Shown: positions 7,490-16,008 of the stretch, piece after piece
Layout of the letters: each line of letters begins with the position of its first letter
Numbering within the stretch: the stretch's first letter is position 1
The notes under the pieces: generated by a model
Databases searched by the model: none
The model's input: the letters and a program-made list of their open reading frames with translations, nothing else
What the model was told of the DNA's origin: nothing
Assembly: GCA_028290705.1 (NCBI GenBank)
Contig: JAQGJH010000115.1
Span: 1-64,000 of the forward strand
Origin: Hyphomicrobiales bacterium
GTDB lineage: Bacteria; Pseudomonadota; Alphaproteobacteria; Rhizobiales; Beijerinckiaceae
Length of the DNA: 64,000 bases
Direction: 5' to 3'
Program-made: the position numbers and the translations under genes

Positions 7490-8419
7490 ATGGCAAACAT
7501 CTACACCACACCGGCAGGAAACGCGGGGGTCGCCATGACCGCCGCCAGCGCCGACGCATCGAACTCTTCCGCAGTCTCGTGGGCCGCCATTACGGCTGGC
7601 GCGGTCGGCGCAGCGGCGATCACGCTGCTGCTCCTCGTCATCGGCGCGGGATTGGGCTTCGCTTCGGTTTCCCCCTTCGCCAACTCGGGCGTCTCCGGCA
7701 CGACCTTCACGGTGGTGACGGCCGTCTGGCTGATCGCCGTCCACGGTATTGCCGCCGGGATCGGCGGCTATATCGCTGGCCGGCTCCGCACCAAGTGGAT
7801 TGGCGTTCACCATGATGAAGTTTTCTTCCGCGATACCGCTCACGGCTTTCTCTCGTGGGCCTTTGGGACCCTCATTGGCGCGCTGCTGCTGACCTCGGTC
7901 GTCTCATCGATCGTCGGCGCAGGTGCACAAGCGGGCGCGACCCTGGCTTCAGGCGCGACGCAGGGCATCGCCGCGGGCGTGGGCGCCGCCGCCTCGGGCG
8001 GAAACAACGCATCGGGATCGTCCATGACCGATCCGACGAGCTACTTCGTCGATGCCATGTTCCGGACGGATCGCCCTTCGCCGGACGCCAATGACCAGGC
8101 GGTTCGGACGGAAATCGGCCGCATCGTCGCCAATGCGGTGCGCGCCGGGGAACTGCCGCCGGCCGACCGCACCTATGTCGCCCAGGTGATCACCAACCGC
8201 ACGGGCGTGCCGCAGCCTGAGGCTGAGAAGCGCATCGACCAGACGATCCAGTCTGCGCGCGATGCAGCGAACCGCACCACCGAGCAGGCCAAGCAGGCTG
8301 CGGAAGCGGCACGCAAGACCGCGTCCTACGGCTCGCTCTGGATGGCCCTGGCCATGCTGGTCGGAGCGTTCGCGGCCAGCATTGCAGCCACCTGGGGCGG
8401 TCGTTCGCGCGACGACTGA
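7490..8419 (+). CDS. PhnA-like membrane protein of unknown function
   Basis: This is a 309-residue membrane protein. Three hydrophobic segments lie in the N-terminal half (about residues 28-52, 73-97 and 115-140). A soluble Ala/Gln-rich helical stretch follows, and one more hydrophobic segment lies near the C-terminus (about 280-303) before a basic-acidic tail. It resembles proteins labelled PhnA-like in Bradyrhizobium genomes; despite the label there is no sign of phosphonate chemistry. The track ORF starts far upstream inside the ThDP gene. The ATG at 7490 is the first that begins the coherent domain, and an ATG at 7535 is also possible. It is divergent from the micropeptide and carries an EcfG-like promoter, so a stress-induced envelope role is inferred. 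A bidirectional terminator follows. Confidence 0.65.
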   Translation: MANIYTTPAGNAGVAMTAASADASNSSAVSWAAITAGAVGAAAITLLLLVIGAGLGFASVSPFANSGVSGTTFTVVTAVWLIAVHGIAAGIGGYIAGRLRTKWIGVHHDEVFFRDTAHGFLSWAFGTLIGALLLTSVVSSIVGAGAQAGATLASGATQGIAAGVGAAASGGNNASGSSMTDPTSYFVDAMFRTDRPSPDANDQAVRTEIGRIVANAVRAGELPPADRTYVAQVITNRTGVPQPEAEKRIDQTIQSARDAANRTTEQAKQAAEAARKTASYGSLWMALAMLVGAFAASIAATWGGRSRDD

Positions 8420-8437
8420 CCGCATCGTCGGAGTTGA

Positions 8438-8464
8438 GAAAGGCCCCGCAACGCGGGGCCTTTC
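8438..8464. terminator. Bidirectional intrinsic terminator
   Basis: A perfect 12-bp stem (GAAAGGCCCCGC/GCGGGGCCTTTC) with an AAC loop sits between the stops of the convergent PhnA-like gene and ligU, with T-rich or A-rich flanks on each side. Confidence 0.9.
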
Positions 8465-8465
8465 T

Positions 8466-9575
8466 TCATTCCGCAGCTTGGCGCAACTCGGCCGCCGCAA
8501 AAGCGCTGGAGGGCACGTAGAGCGTGCCGTCGAAGAGCAAACGCGCAGTGCGCAGCAGGCCGGAGCGTTCGATCACGGGATCTTCCTGCGTCCCGCCCAC
8601 TTCCATGCGCACCGAAAATTCGCCCGTCGGATGCTCGACCGACAGCGTCTTGACCTTGCCCTCGGGAATCTGCGCCGCACGCCAGCCCGGCGAATTCGGC
8701 AGGACGCATGCGGTCGCCACCGACACGGCGGCGAAAACCCCGATGGAAGCATGGCACTCATGCGGGATGAAGCTGCGCGTCGAGACATTGCCGCCATGAA
8801 TCGGCGGGGCCACCAGCGCGATCTTCGGCACGACCTTGTCAGTGACGTCGCCCAGATTCATCAAAGGCCCTGCCGCAATGCGAATTTCTTCGATCCGCGC
8901 CTTCAACTCGGCATCGACGTTCAACTCGTCACGCGGTTCATAACCGGTGCGTCCGACCGACTTGGCCTCCAGCACGATGACCGGCATGCCATTGTCGATC
9001 AGCGTACACTCCACGCCGGCGACGACGTCGACCGCATTGCCGGTCGGCAGCAGCGATCCGCAGACGGAACCGGCGGCATCCAGAAAGTCGATCGCGATCG
9101 GCGCAGCCGTCCCGGGAACTCCGTCGATACGCGCCGAGCCTTCGTAATTGACGCGCCCCCCCGGAGTCTCGATCAGCAGTTCGGCGATCGTGCCGGTGTT
9201 GATGGTCCGCACCTTCACGGTGGTGACCGGATCTTGCGCTTCGATCAGGCCGCGCTCGATCGCGAACGGCCCGACTCCCGACAGGATATTGCCGCAGTTC
9301 GGGGTGGTGTCGACGAGCGGCCGATCCACCACGACCTGACAGAACAGAAAATCGATGTCGCAGTCGGGCGAAGTCGACTTCGAGACGAGCGCAACCTTGC
9401 TGGTCAACGGATGCGCGCCCCCGACGCCATCCACCTGCCGCGGATCGGGCGAGCCCATGGCGGCCAGCAGAACGCGATCGCGGGCGGCGGGATCGGACGG
9501 CAAATCCTCCGCGAGGAAATACGCCCCCTTCGACGTGCCTCCCCGCATCAACATGCAGCGAATACCGGTCAGCAT
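8466..9575 (-). CDS. ligU: 4-oxalomesaconate tautomerase (PrpF family)
   Basis: This 369-residue member of the PrpF/diaminopimelate-epimerase fold catalyses keto-enol or double-bond isomerisation of tricarboxylates. The start MLMRGGTSKGAYF is the family signature. The conserved CGN motif (TPNCGNILSGVGPF) and the STRSFIPHECHASIGVF segment are present. PrpF itself (2-methylaconitate isomerase) has the same fold, but the gene 9 nt upstream is ligI, which argues for the 4-oxalomesaconate tautomerase LigU/GalD of the protocatechuate/gallate 4,5-cleavage route. GGAGG, which follows directly on the ligI stop codon, lies 5 nt before the ATG, so translation is probably coupled. It is the last gene of a three-gene minus-strand unit. 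Confidence 0.8.
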   Translation of the reverse strand: MLTGIRCMLMRGGTSKGAYFLAEDLPSDPAARDRVLLAAMGSPDPRQVDGVGGAHPLTSKVALVSKSTSPDCDIDFLFCQVVVDRPLVDTTPNCGNILSGVGPFAIERGLIEAQDPVTTVKVRTINTGTIAELLIETPGGRVNYEGSARIDGVPGTAAPIAIDFLDAAGSVCGSLLPTGNAVDVVAGVECTLIDNGMPVIVLEAKSVGRTGYEPRDELNVDAELKARIEEIRIAAGPLMNLGDVTDKVVPKIALVAPPIHGGNVSTRSFIPHECHASIGVFAAVSVATACVLPNSPGWRAAQIPEGKVKTLSVEHPTGEFSVRMEVGGTQEDPVIERSGLLRTARLLFDGTLYVPSSAFAAAELRQAAE

Positions 9576-9584
9576 GCGAACCTC

Positions 9585-10466
9585 CTAATCGTCGAACCCG
9601 TAAAGCCGCGCCGGATTGTCGACGAGAATGCGCTTCTGCGTCGCCGCGTCGGGTGCGAACAGCGGGATGAGGTCGACGAGATCCCCGTCGTTGGGCATGG
9701 ACTTCACGTTCGGATGGGGCCAATCCGTGCCCCAGATGCAGCGATCCGGGGCGGTCTCGATCAGCTTCGCGGCGAACGGGGCCGAGTCATGAAAAGGCGG
9801 TCCCGCCGACGACACGCGTTCAGAACCGCACACCTTGACCCAGGCCTTTTCGTCGTTGCGCATGAGGCCGACCAGAATGCGGAACGGCTCCTGATCCAAC
9901 CCGTCCGATGCCTTCACCCGACCCATGTGATCGATGATGTAGGGGACGGGAAGCTTGCCGAGCATGTCGGCGTATTGCGGCAGGTCGATCGCATCGAAAT
10001 GCAGGTTGAGATGCCAGCCGAGCGGCGCGATCATCGAGACGACGCGATCCAGAACGCGCATGTCCGGCACGCCGCCGAGGTGACGCACGAAGTTGAAGCG
10101 GCAGCCGCGGAAGCCGCCCTCGTGCAACTCGCGCAGCCCCTTCTCGGTGATCGTGCCGTCGATGTTGGCGACGGCGCGATACGCGCCGTTGCTCTGCGCA
10201 ATCGCGTCCAGCGCCACGCGATTGTCCGTGCCATGCGCACTCGCATTGACGATGACGGCACGCTCGATCCCGAGCTTCGCATGAAGCGCGCGAAACATTT
10301 CGAGCGGCGCATCCGGAGGCGTGTACGTGCGGTCCGGCGCGTAGGGATATTTGCTCCCCGGCCCGAAGATGTGGCAATGCGCGTCGCAGGACTTCGGCGG
10401 CACTTTGAATTTCGGCGTCTTGGTGTTGGGATCGGGGCCCGGGATCGTCGGGGTATCGTCAACCAA
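9585..10466 (-). CDS. ligI: 2-pyrone-4,6-dicarboxylate hydrolase (LigI-type amidohydrolase)
   Basis: This amidohydrolase opens the lactone 2-pyrone-4,6-dicarboxylate to 4-oxalomesaconate/4-carboxy-2-hydroxymuconate. SCDAHCHIFGPGSKYPY near the N-terminus carries the first His pair. LHFDA, YIIDHMGR and WGTDWPHPN supply the other active-site segments, including the catalytic Asp of the last. The track starts at a TTG at 10490. The TTG at 10466 is preferred because GGAGG lies 7 nt upstream, and it gives 293 residues, which I recall as the size of characterised LigI. It lies 33 nt after the DUF1932 dehydrogenase and 9 nt before ligU. The ring-cleavage dioxygenase and LigJ/LigK are not in the window. 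Confidence 0.8.
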   Translation of the reverse strand: MVDDTPTIPGPDPNTKTPKFKVPPKSCDAHCHIFGPGSKYPYAPDRTYTPPDAPLEMFRALHAKLGIERAVIVNASAHGTDNRVALDAIAQSNGAYRAVANIDGTITEKGLRELHEGGFRGCRFNFVRHLGGVPDMRVLDRVVSMIAPLGWHLNLHFDAIDLPQYADMLGKLPVPYIIDHMGRVKASDGLDQEPFRILVGLMRNDEKAWVKVCGSERVSSAGPPFHDSAPFAAKLIETAPDRCIWGTDWPHPNVKSMPNDGDLVDLIPLFAPDAATQKRILVDNPARLYGFDD

Positions 10467-10499
10467 TGTCTGTCCTCCGCCAGTGTACAACCAGATCCG

Positions 10500-11327
10500 T
10501 CACTTGCCGGCCTTGCCGGCTCCACGTTCCTGAGCGGCCGCCACCGCGACCGCGAGTTCGTCCGCCATTCCGAGATCCGCGAGCATCATGCCTGCTTCGC
10601 GCATTTCCGCTCCGCGCCGCACGCCATGCTGGTTCACCCGGCCGGCCATCGTGACCGCAAGCTTGGGCCAGTCGATCGACGGAAAACTCTCCTGGAGACT
10701 GCCGAAAACCTCTTCCTCGACGTTCCAGGACTTGGCGGCCCTGGCGCAATCCACGATCAGCGCCTCCAGCCCCTTGATCATGATCGACCGGCACAATTTC
10801 ATCGCCGATGCGCGGCCGTATTCACGGGCAACCGGCCGGATGTTCATGCCCAGCGCATTGAGCATGGGAGCGAGCTCTTCGGCGCTTGGCCCGCCAGCCA
10901 GGATGGAAACCTTGATGCCCGGCCCCGGGACCGGGGCCATGACGGCGCCCTCGACGTAGGCCGCACCCGTCGGCGAAATCATTGCGGCCGCCTCGGTCTT
11001 GGTGCCCGGGGAAGCGGAATTGATGTCCAGAAAAAACTGGCCAGCCTTCATGTAGCCGGCAGCTTCTCTGGCGACATCCTTCACCGAAGCCGCAGTCACG
11101 GCGGAGATCACCACGTCGGCGCCCTCCGCGGCTTCCGCTGCACTGCGCGCGAGCGCTACCCCGTCACGCTCCGCCGCGGCAACCTGGCTGCCGGACCGCT
11201 CCGGCCGGTCGAATAAGATGTCGTAGGCTCGGATGCCCTCCGCTCCGCCGGCGAGCAACTCACGCGCAAAGATCTGGCCGACTTCACCGTAGCCGATCAG
11301 CGCAATTTTCTTGGCGGCAACTTTCAT
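10500..11327 (-). CDS. NAD(P)-binding 6-phosphogluconate/3-hydroxyisobutyrate dehydrogenase-like protein with DUF1932 domain
   Basis: This is a 275-residue oxidoreductase. The N-terminal Rossmann motif is KIALIGYGEVGQIFARELL. The middle segment FLDINSASPGTK matches the beta-hydroxyacid dehydrogenase substrate loop, and MKLCRSIMIKG carries the catalytic Lys and starts the DUF1932 helical domain. The exact substrate is unknown. As first gene of the ligI-ligU unit it may oxidise an aldehyde or hydroxy acid in that route, where LigC normally acts; LigC is a different family, so this would be a functional replacement (inference). ATG 11327 is used. An ATG 12 nt upstream is also possible, because GGAGG directly abuts it. 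A LysR regulator lies 92 nt upstream on the same strand. Confidence 0.75.
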   Translation of the reverse strand: MKVAAKKIALIGYGEVGQIFARELLAGGAEGIRAYDILFDRPERSGSQVAAAERDGVALARSAAEAAEGADVVISAVTAASVKDVAREAAGYMKAGQFFLDINSASPGTKTEAAAMISPTGAAYVEGAVMAPVPGPGIKVSILAGGPSAEELAPMLNALGMNIRPVAREYGRASAMKLCRSIMIKGLEALIVDCARAAKSWNVEEEVFGSLQESFPSIDWPKLAVTMAGRVNQHGVRRGAEMREAGMMLADLGMADELAVAVAAAQERGAGKAGK

Positions 11328-11419
11328 GGCGACGAACATCCTCCCGAACTTTGGCGGGAACATGCGCCCGGCCTGACGGCGATGCAAATGACTGGTTTTT
11401 CCTCACTCATGAGCCTGGT

Positions 11420-12364
11420 TCACGCGGTGCGGAGCCTTGGCATGACCGGCTTGGCACGGGCCACGCCATCCGCCTTGACCATGCGCTCGACCGTCTTGCG
11501 AAGCGAGTCCGCAGCCGGGCTCAAGGGGCGCTCCCGCGCACTCAGCAGGCCGACCGTGCGAGTGATCCCTGGATTGTGCAGCGGCAGCGCCACGAGGTCG
11601 CGCATGTCGATCCCGTCGATCGCCAGCCGCGGAATGACCGTCAGCCCGACACCAGCGCTCACCATGCTGACCGCGGTGGCGATGTGCAACACCTCCCAGC
11701 GCCAGTCGAGTTGGTCGCGCCTCGGCCCGAGCGCGTCGTCGATCAGCAGCCGGTTGCCGGCCTGGCGGCTCGTGCGCACCAGGGGAATGCCCACCAGATC
11801 GCTCCAGTCCACCTGCCCGTCCCGCGCGATCGGATGGCTTTTTGGGCAGAGCAACACGAACGGCTCTTTCATAAGGGGCTTCACCTCAAGATCCGGATGC
11901 GTGTCGGACGCGAGCGTCAGGCCGAATTCGGCCGTGCCGGCGCGCACCAGGTCGCAGATCTCGGTGGCGGAATTGTCGTAGATGCGGACCGAGACACCCG
12001 GATGGCTGGCATAGAACTCGCGCAGCAATTGCGGCAGGTAATGCACCGCGAGTGTCGGCAGGCAGCACACAGCGATCCGCTCCTGCCTCTCGCGGCCTTT
12101 CTGGCGGAGTTCTTCGAACGACAACGCAAGCTCGCCGATCATGCGTTGCGCGTTCGGAAGCAGCTGCGCGCCCGCCTCCGTCAAGGTCACCTGGCGGGTG
12201 GTTCTGACGAAGAGTTTCAGCCCCAGGTCCTGCTCGAGCTTCTTCATGCGATGGCTGAGCGCCGTCTGCGACAGGTTCAATTGCGCGGCCGCTCTCTGGA
12301 AGCTGCCGCGCTCGGCAATCGCCAGAAAGGCCTGCAGGCCCAGAAAGTCGATTCTGGCGTTCAT
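11420..12364 (-). CDS. LysR-family transcriptional regulator
   Basis: This is a 314-residue LTTR. The winged helix-turn-helix occupies residues of about 5-65 (FLAIAERGSFQRAAAQLNLSQ, then LSHRMKKLEQDLGLKLFVR). An effector-binding periplasmic-binding-like domain follows (IAVCCLPTLAVHYLPQLL). The track frame extends 49 residues too far upstream; the domain starts at MNARIDFLGLQAF. It is divergent from the D-2-hydroxyacid dehydrogenase and lies just upstream of the dehydrogenase-ligI-ligU unit on its own strand, so either or both may be targets. A T-N11-A dyad lies in the divergent spacer. The inducer is presumably a ring-cleavage intermediate (inference). Confidence 0.85.
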   Translation of the reverse strand: MNARIDFLGLQAFLAIAERGSFQRAAAQLNLSQTALSHRMKKLEQDLGLKLFVRTTRQVTLTEAGAQLLPNAQRMIGELALSFEELRQKGRERQERIAVCCLPTLAVHYLPQLLREFYASHPGVSVRIYDNSATEICDLVRAGTAEFGLTLASDTHPDLEVKPLMKEPFVLLCPKSHPIARDGQVDWSDLVGIPLVRTSRQAGNRLLIDDALGPRRDQLDWRWEVLHIATAVSMVSAGVGLTVIPRLAIDGIDMRDLVALPLHNPGITRTVGLLSARERPLSPAADSLRKTVERMVKADGVARAKPVMPRLRTA

Positions 12365-12392
12365 GGTCGTTTCCCTCTGCACTCCCGTCAGA

Positions 12393-12405
12393 TGAAACCA
12401 TTTCA
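12393..12405. promoter_or_regulatory. Candidate LysR-type operator (T-N11-A dyad)
   Basis: TGAAACCATTTCA has perfect 5-bp arms around CCA and the T-N11-A spacing of LTTR boxes. It lies 29 nt upstream of the LysR start, in the divergent region shared with the D-2-hydroxyacid dehydrogenase. Confidence 0.5.
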
Positions 12406-12522
12406 TGAATGCGCAGGCAAGCGCCGTGGCGTGCATCTTTCGGCTCGTGGGATGAACTCCCTGCGCATTGCGGTCGCCCAAGCGGCTTCCTATGCTGCGC
12501 CCAACTTCCATGGAGAGCCCTG

Positions 12523-13479
12523 ATGCGCATTGCCGTTCTCGACGATTACCAGCGCCTGTCCCTCGAGCTGGCGGATTGGTCGCGCGTGCGGCGGCAATGC
12601 GACGTGACGGTCTTCGACAAGAACATCCCCGACGAGGACGAAGCTGCGCGGCTTCTGGCCCCGTTCGACATTCTCTTCGTCATGCGCGAACGCATGCCGG
12701 TGCGCCGCTCCCTTCTCGAGCGACTTCCCAACCTCAAGATGATCGTGTCGACGGGCACCCGCAATCGTGGCCTGGACTCGGCGGCGGCGCGTGAACGCGG
12801 GATCGTCGTCACACACACGACCGGCCTGCACGCAACCGCGACCACACTCGAGCTCACCTGGGCGCTGATTCTCGCGGCCGCGCGCAATATCCCCTACGAA
12901 GACCGGATGATGCGCGAGGGCCGCTGGCAGGAGACGCTCGGCATGCGGCTGGTGGACCGCACGCTCGGGCTCTGCGGCTTTGGAAAACTCGGTTCGGCAG
13001 TGGCGAAGATCGGCCAGGCGTTCGGCATGAAGACCATCGCCTGGAGCCAGAACCTGACGGAAGAACGAGCCCGCGCCGGCGGCGCCGAACTCGTCAGCAA
13101 GCAGGATCTCTTCGCACGATCCGACATCGTGTCGGTCCACCTCGTTCTCAGCGAACGGACCCGCGGGCTGATCGGCGCGCCGGAATTCTCCGCCATGCGA
13201 CCGGACGCGATCTTCGTCAATACGTCACGCGGCCCCATCGTGGATGAAGCCGCCCTCGTCGACGCGATGCAGCGCAAGGCGATCCGGCGAGCAGCGCTCG
13301 ACGTCTACGACGTCGAGCCCCTGCCCATCGATCATCCCTTGCGCAGGCTCGACAACGTCGTGCTGAGCCCGCACCTCGGCTATGCGTCGGAGGACAACAT
13401 CCGCCAGTACTACGTCGACGGCGTCGAGAACATCGAGGCCTTCCTGGCCGGCAAGCCGATCCGGATCGTCGAAGACTGA
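12523..13479 (+). CDS. D-2-hydroxyacid dehydrogenase (NAD-dependent)
   Basis: This is a 318-residue two-domain dehydrogenase of the D-isomer-specific family. The substrate domain begins MRIAVLDDYQ. The Rossmann loop is LCGFGKLGSAVAKIG (about residue 150). The catalytic Arg segment is FVNTSRGPIVDEAALVDAM, the Glu follows in DVYDVEPLP, and the catalytic His is in LSPHLGYAS. All expected residues are present. The track start (12409) lies inside the divergent regulator region; ATG 12523 with GGAG upstream is chosen. It is divergent from the LysR gene with a LTTR-like box between and convergent with the 84-residue protein. It may interconvert a 2-oxo and a 2-hydroxy acid from aromatic breakdown (inference). 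Confidence 0.85.
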   Translation: MRIAVLDDYQRLSLELADWSRVRRQCDVTVFDKNIPDEDEAARLLAPFDILFVMRERMPVRRSLLERLPNLKMIVSTGTRNRGLDSAAARERGIVVTHTTGLHATATTLELTWALILAAARNIPYEDRMMREGRWQETLGMRLVDRTLGLCGFGKLGSAVAKIGQAFGMKTIAWSQNLTEERARAGGAELVSKQDLFARSDIVSVHLVLSERTRGLIGAPEFSAMRPDAIFVNTSRGPIVDEAALVDAMQRKAIRRAALDVYDVEPLPIDHPLRRLDNVVLSPHLGYASEDNIRQYYVDGVENIEAFLAGKPIRIVED

Positions 13480-13486
13480 TCCGGCC

Positions 13487-13741
13487 TCACGCGTGCTCGG
13501 CTTCACCCGTCTCCAGCGCGCTCAGGATGCGCGCCACGAGAGCCCGAGCCGACTCGGCGCTGAGTTCGACCGCCACGCGCTGGCTGGAGTCCGGCGACAT
13601 GAAATCGATGCTCAGCGCGTGATCTAGAGGCGCGTGATACGGGTGATCGAAATAGACGTTGGCGCTCGTCACGTTGACCCAGCCGTCGGGCCCCTTGGCG
13701 CTGCCGACGATCGCCGCCGTTTCGGTGATGTAGGAACACAT
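13487..13741 (-). CDS. Small DUF6295-like protein
   Basis: This is an 84-residue soluble protein starting MCSYITETAAIVGSAKG, with a central VYFDHPYHAPLDHALSIDF and an acidic helical C-terminus (SAESARALVARILSALE). It resembles proteins grouped as DUF6295, but this is from memory of the pattern. The track frame extends upstream as a shadow of the hydrolase gene; the ATG at 13741 starts the coherent protein. It lies 11 nt downstream of the dienelactone-hydrolase-like gene, so the two are almost certainly co-transcribed. Its stop is 7 nt from the stop of the convergent dehydrogenase. No catalytic motif is evident. The paired His residues (DHPYH) could bind a metal, which is speculation. Confidence 0.7.
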   Translation of the reverse strand: MCSYITETAAIVGSAKGPDGWVNVTSANVYFDHPYHAPLDHALSIDFMSPDSSQRVAVELSAESARALVARILSALETGEAEHA

Positions 13742-13752
13742 GGCCCCGGCCC

Positions 13753-14499
13753 TCAATCCAGATGCTTGTGGAAGAACGAAATGACCTTCTGCCATCCGTC
13801 CTTCGCCTGTTCGGGACGATAGCCCGGCCGGTCCGCCGCGAAAAAGCCGTGCCCGGCGCCGTCGTAGCGGTGGAACTCGTAAGATTTGCCGAGGCTCTTC
13901 AATGTTTCCTCGAGCTTGTCGACATGCGCGGGAGACGGGTTCTTGTCGTCGTTGCCGAAAAGGCCGAGCAGCGGCGCCTGAAGCTTCCCGGTGAGATCGA
14001 TCGGCGCCACGGGCCGCTGCGGCGTGAGCTGCGAGGGATCGTCCACCACGACGTTGCCGCCCCAGCAATCGACGGCAGCGTCGACCCCCTCGAGCCGGCA
14101 AGCCGCCAGAAACGTATGACGGCCGCCCGAGCAAAAGCCGATCACTCCGACCTTGCCGTTCGCCTCGGCCTGCTCGCGCAGGAAAGCCATGCAACCCGCA
14201 ACATCGCCCACCACCTGATCATCCGCGACGCCTCCGGCCGTGCGCGCCTTTGCGGCGAGATCGTCCGGCGTTCCCGGACCGTGCCGGAAATAAAGATGCG
14301 GGGCGATCGTGGCGAAGCCGAAATGCGCCAGCTTGCGGGTCGCCTCCATGCACCAGTCATCCCAGCCAGGCATGTGATGGATGAGCACCACGCCGGGGAA
14401 AGGTCCAGCCCCGGAAGGCCGCGCGTAATAGGCCTCGCCCGTATCGCCATTGTGTGCCTTGAACGACACCATTTCAGCGATCATCCCACGGTAGGACAT
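13753..14499 (-). CDS. Dienelactone hydrolase family protein
   Basis: This is a 248-residue alpha/beta hydrolase. The nucleophile elbow reads GFCSGGR, with Cys in the position used by dienelactone hydrolases. The acid is likely in LFGNDDKN, and the His is in GAGHGFF. The oxyanion segment VLIHHMPGWDDW and the arginine-containing RPSGAGPFPGVV match the family. The substrates are probably small lactones or esters formed by ring cleavage. It is the first gene of a two-gene unit with the small DUF6295-like protein. It sits beside the LigI/LigU cluster, so it may act on a related lactone (inference from position). Confidence 0.85.
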   Translation of the reverse strand: MSYRGMIAEMVSFKAHNGDTGEAYYARPSGAGPFPGVVLIHHMPGWDDWCMEATRKLAHFGFATIAPHLYFRHGPGTPDDLAAKARTAGGVADDQVVGDVAGCMAFLREQAEANGKVGVIGFCSGGRHTFLAACRLEGVDAAVDCWGGNVVVDDPSQLTPQRPVAPIDLTGKLQAPLLGLFGNDDKNPSPAHVDKLEETLKSLGKSYEFHRYDGAGHGFFAADRPGYRPEQAKDGWQKVISFFHKHLD

Positions 14500-14568
14500 G
14501 TCTTCTCCCCTTGTCGTTGAAGGCGCGATGCTAAGGACCGCGCCACGAAAGTCCAGTGCCGGGACCGA

Positions 14569-16008
14569 TCAGCCGTAAACGAGCCTGCGCACCTCCGAAA
14601 GATCGGCGACGAACGCCTCGTACTCCCTCCGCTTGTCCGCCTCATCCTGCAAGCGCAGCAGGAAAGAGGGATGAACCGTGACGAAGACGTCGCCCAGGAA
14701 GGGCGAGGCCAGGACTTGGCCGCGTGTCTTCAGAACGGAGTGACTTTCGCCCGTCAGGCTCCTGATCGCCGTCGCCCCCATGGCGATCGTGAGCTTCGGC
14801 TTGAGCAGGGCTGCTTCCTGTTCGATCCACCAGCGGCACGCGTTGATCTCCGAGACGTTCGGAGACTTGTGGATGCGGCGTTTGCCGCGCGGCTCGTTCT
14901 TGAAGTGCTTGACCGAATTGGTCACGTAAGCCGCCGTCCGGTCGATGCCGGCATCCGCCAGCGCACGATCGAACAATTGCCCTGCCGGTCCCACGAAGGG
15001 GCGACCCGCCAGATCCTCCTTGTCGCCGGGTTGCTCGCCCACGAACAGCAGCTCTGCATTCGCTTCGCCTTCGCCGAAAACCGTCTGGGTTGCATTCGAC
15101 CAAAGCGGACACCGCTTGCAACCCGCAGCTTCCTGCCGAAGACCCTCGAGCCCACCGACATGCGGCGCCGAGGGCCGCGCGGCCTCCACCTGCTTCAGAA
15201 TTTTGGCGCTGCGTTTCGCCGCGACCAGCGCAGGCGCCGCGATCATGCCTTCGGATGCCCGCGAGGCGCTTTGAATGAGCCCCGGGATGGCGCTACTCTC
15301 GGGCAGGTTCTTCCAGTATCGCATCGGCATTTCCCGCTTCATCGCGGCGATCTTCAGTCGCGCCGGATTGAAGATGTGGGCGTAGTAAGTGCGCCAATGC
15401 TCTTCGAGCCGGTCATCGTCGGGCGCGAGATCGCGGGTCGCGCCGGGCGTGAAGCTCAACGCCTGACGATCCCAATGGACGCAGAGTTCAGGCGTGAGAA
15501 TCGACCATCGCATGGCCGCGAACCTGTCGACGAAGAACGGCGCGGTCAGACGCACGACGTGGTGCTCGGGCTCGAACCAGGCCACGAAGGCCGGACCATC
15601 TTCGGTCGCGACCTCGCGAAAGCGCACGAATGCCGTCATCTTGTGCCGTTCGCGGCGCACAGCCTTGGCCATATTCTCCGCTCGGAACACGTCGTCATCG
15701 GTGACGAGTTCGAGCAGCTTCGGCTGCTCCTGCAAGCGCAGAAGCATACGATAAAGAAGGGCGAACCGCTCCTCGTCCCGGTGACAGACCACTCTCTCAG
15801 CCAGATCGACGAAACGCCGCGACACGCGGAGCTCGCCGCCATTCTCGCTTACGTCCGGCATGACGGCTTCCGCGGCGAACAGATCCCGCAGCCCGCCGGG
15901 CGTGCGCCACTGCACGTCGCTTGGCGCAACTCCCGCCATGGCGAGCCGCCGGGCGGCTGAGCGCCAACCGTCGAAATCCGCAGCATGCTCCAGATCGACC
16001 GCGATCAT
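14569..16008 (-). CDS. DUF4130 domain-uracil-DNA glycosylase (UdgX/family-4-like) fusion
   Basis: This is a 479-residue fusion. Residues of about 10-260 form the DUF4130 domain that genomes link to a radical-SAM partner (YRMLLRLQ, FVRFREVA, ILTPELCVHWDR, MPMRYWKNLPE). Residues of about 285-479 are a 4Fe-4S uracil-DNA glycosylase: GCKRCPLW starts the cluster ligands, VGEQPGDKED is motif 1 with its Asp, and VTVHPSFLLR is motif 3. The KRRIHKSPN insertion with a His-containing loop resembles UdgX, which crosslinks to uracil DNA. The ATG overlaps the stop of the upstream radical-SAM gene as TGATG, so the pair is translationally coupled. The biochemical role of the pair is not established; DNA repair is inferred from the glycosylase domain and the LexA-like box. 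Confidence 0.85.
   Translation of the reverse strand: MIAVDLEHAADFDGWRSAARRLAMAGVAPSDVQWRTPGGLRDLFAAEAVMPDVSENGGELRVSRRFVDLAERVVCHRDEERFALLYRMLLRLQEQPKLLELVTDDDVFRAENMAKAVRRERHKMTAFVRFREVATEDGPAFVAWFEPEHHVVRLTAPFFVDRFAAMRWSILTPELCVHWDRQALSFTPGATRDLAPDDDRLEEHWRTYYAHIFNPARLKIAAMKREMPMRYWKNLPESSAIPGLIQSASRASEGMIAAPALVAAKRSAKILKQVEAARPSAPHVGGLEGLRQEAAGCKRCPLWSNATQTVFGEGEANAELLFVGEQPGDKEDLAGRPFVGPAGQLFDRALADAGIDRTAAYVTNSVKHFKNEPRGKRRIHKSPNVSEINACRWWIEQEAALLKPKLTIAMGATAIRSLTGESHSVLKTRGQVLASPFLGDVFVTVHPSFLLRLQDEADKRREYEAFVADLSEVRRLVYG

Noticed and set aside
8262-11216. 984-residue plus-strand ORF
   Set aside because: It is an antisense shadow of ligU, ligI and the DUF1932 dehydrogenase, with Arg/His/Asp-rich composition and no family resemblance.
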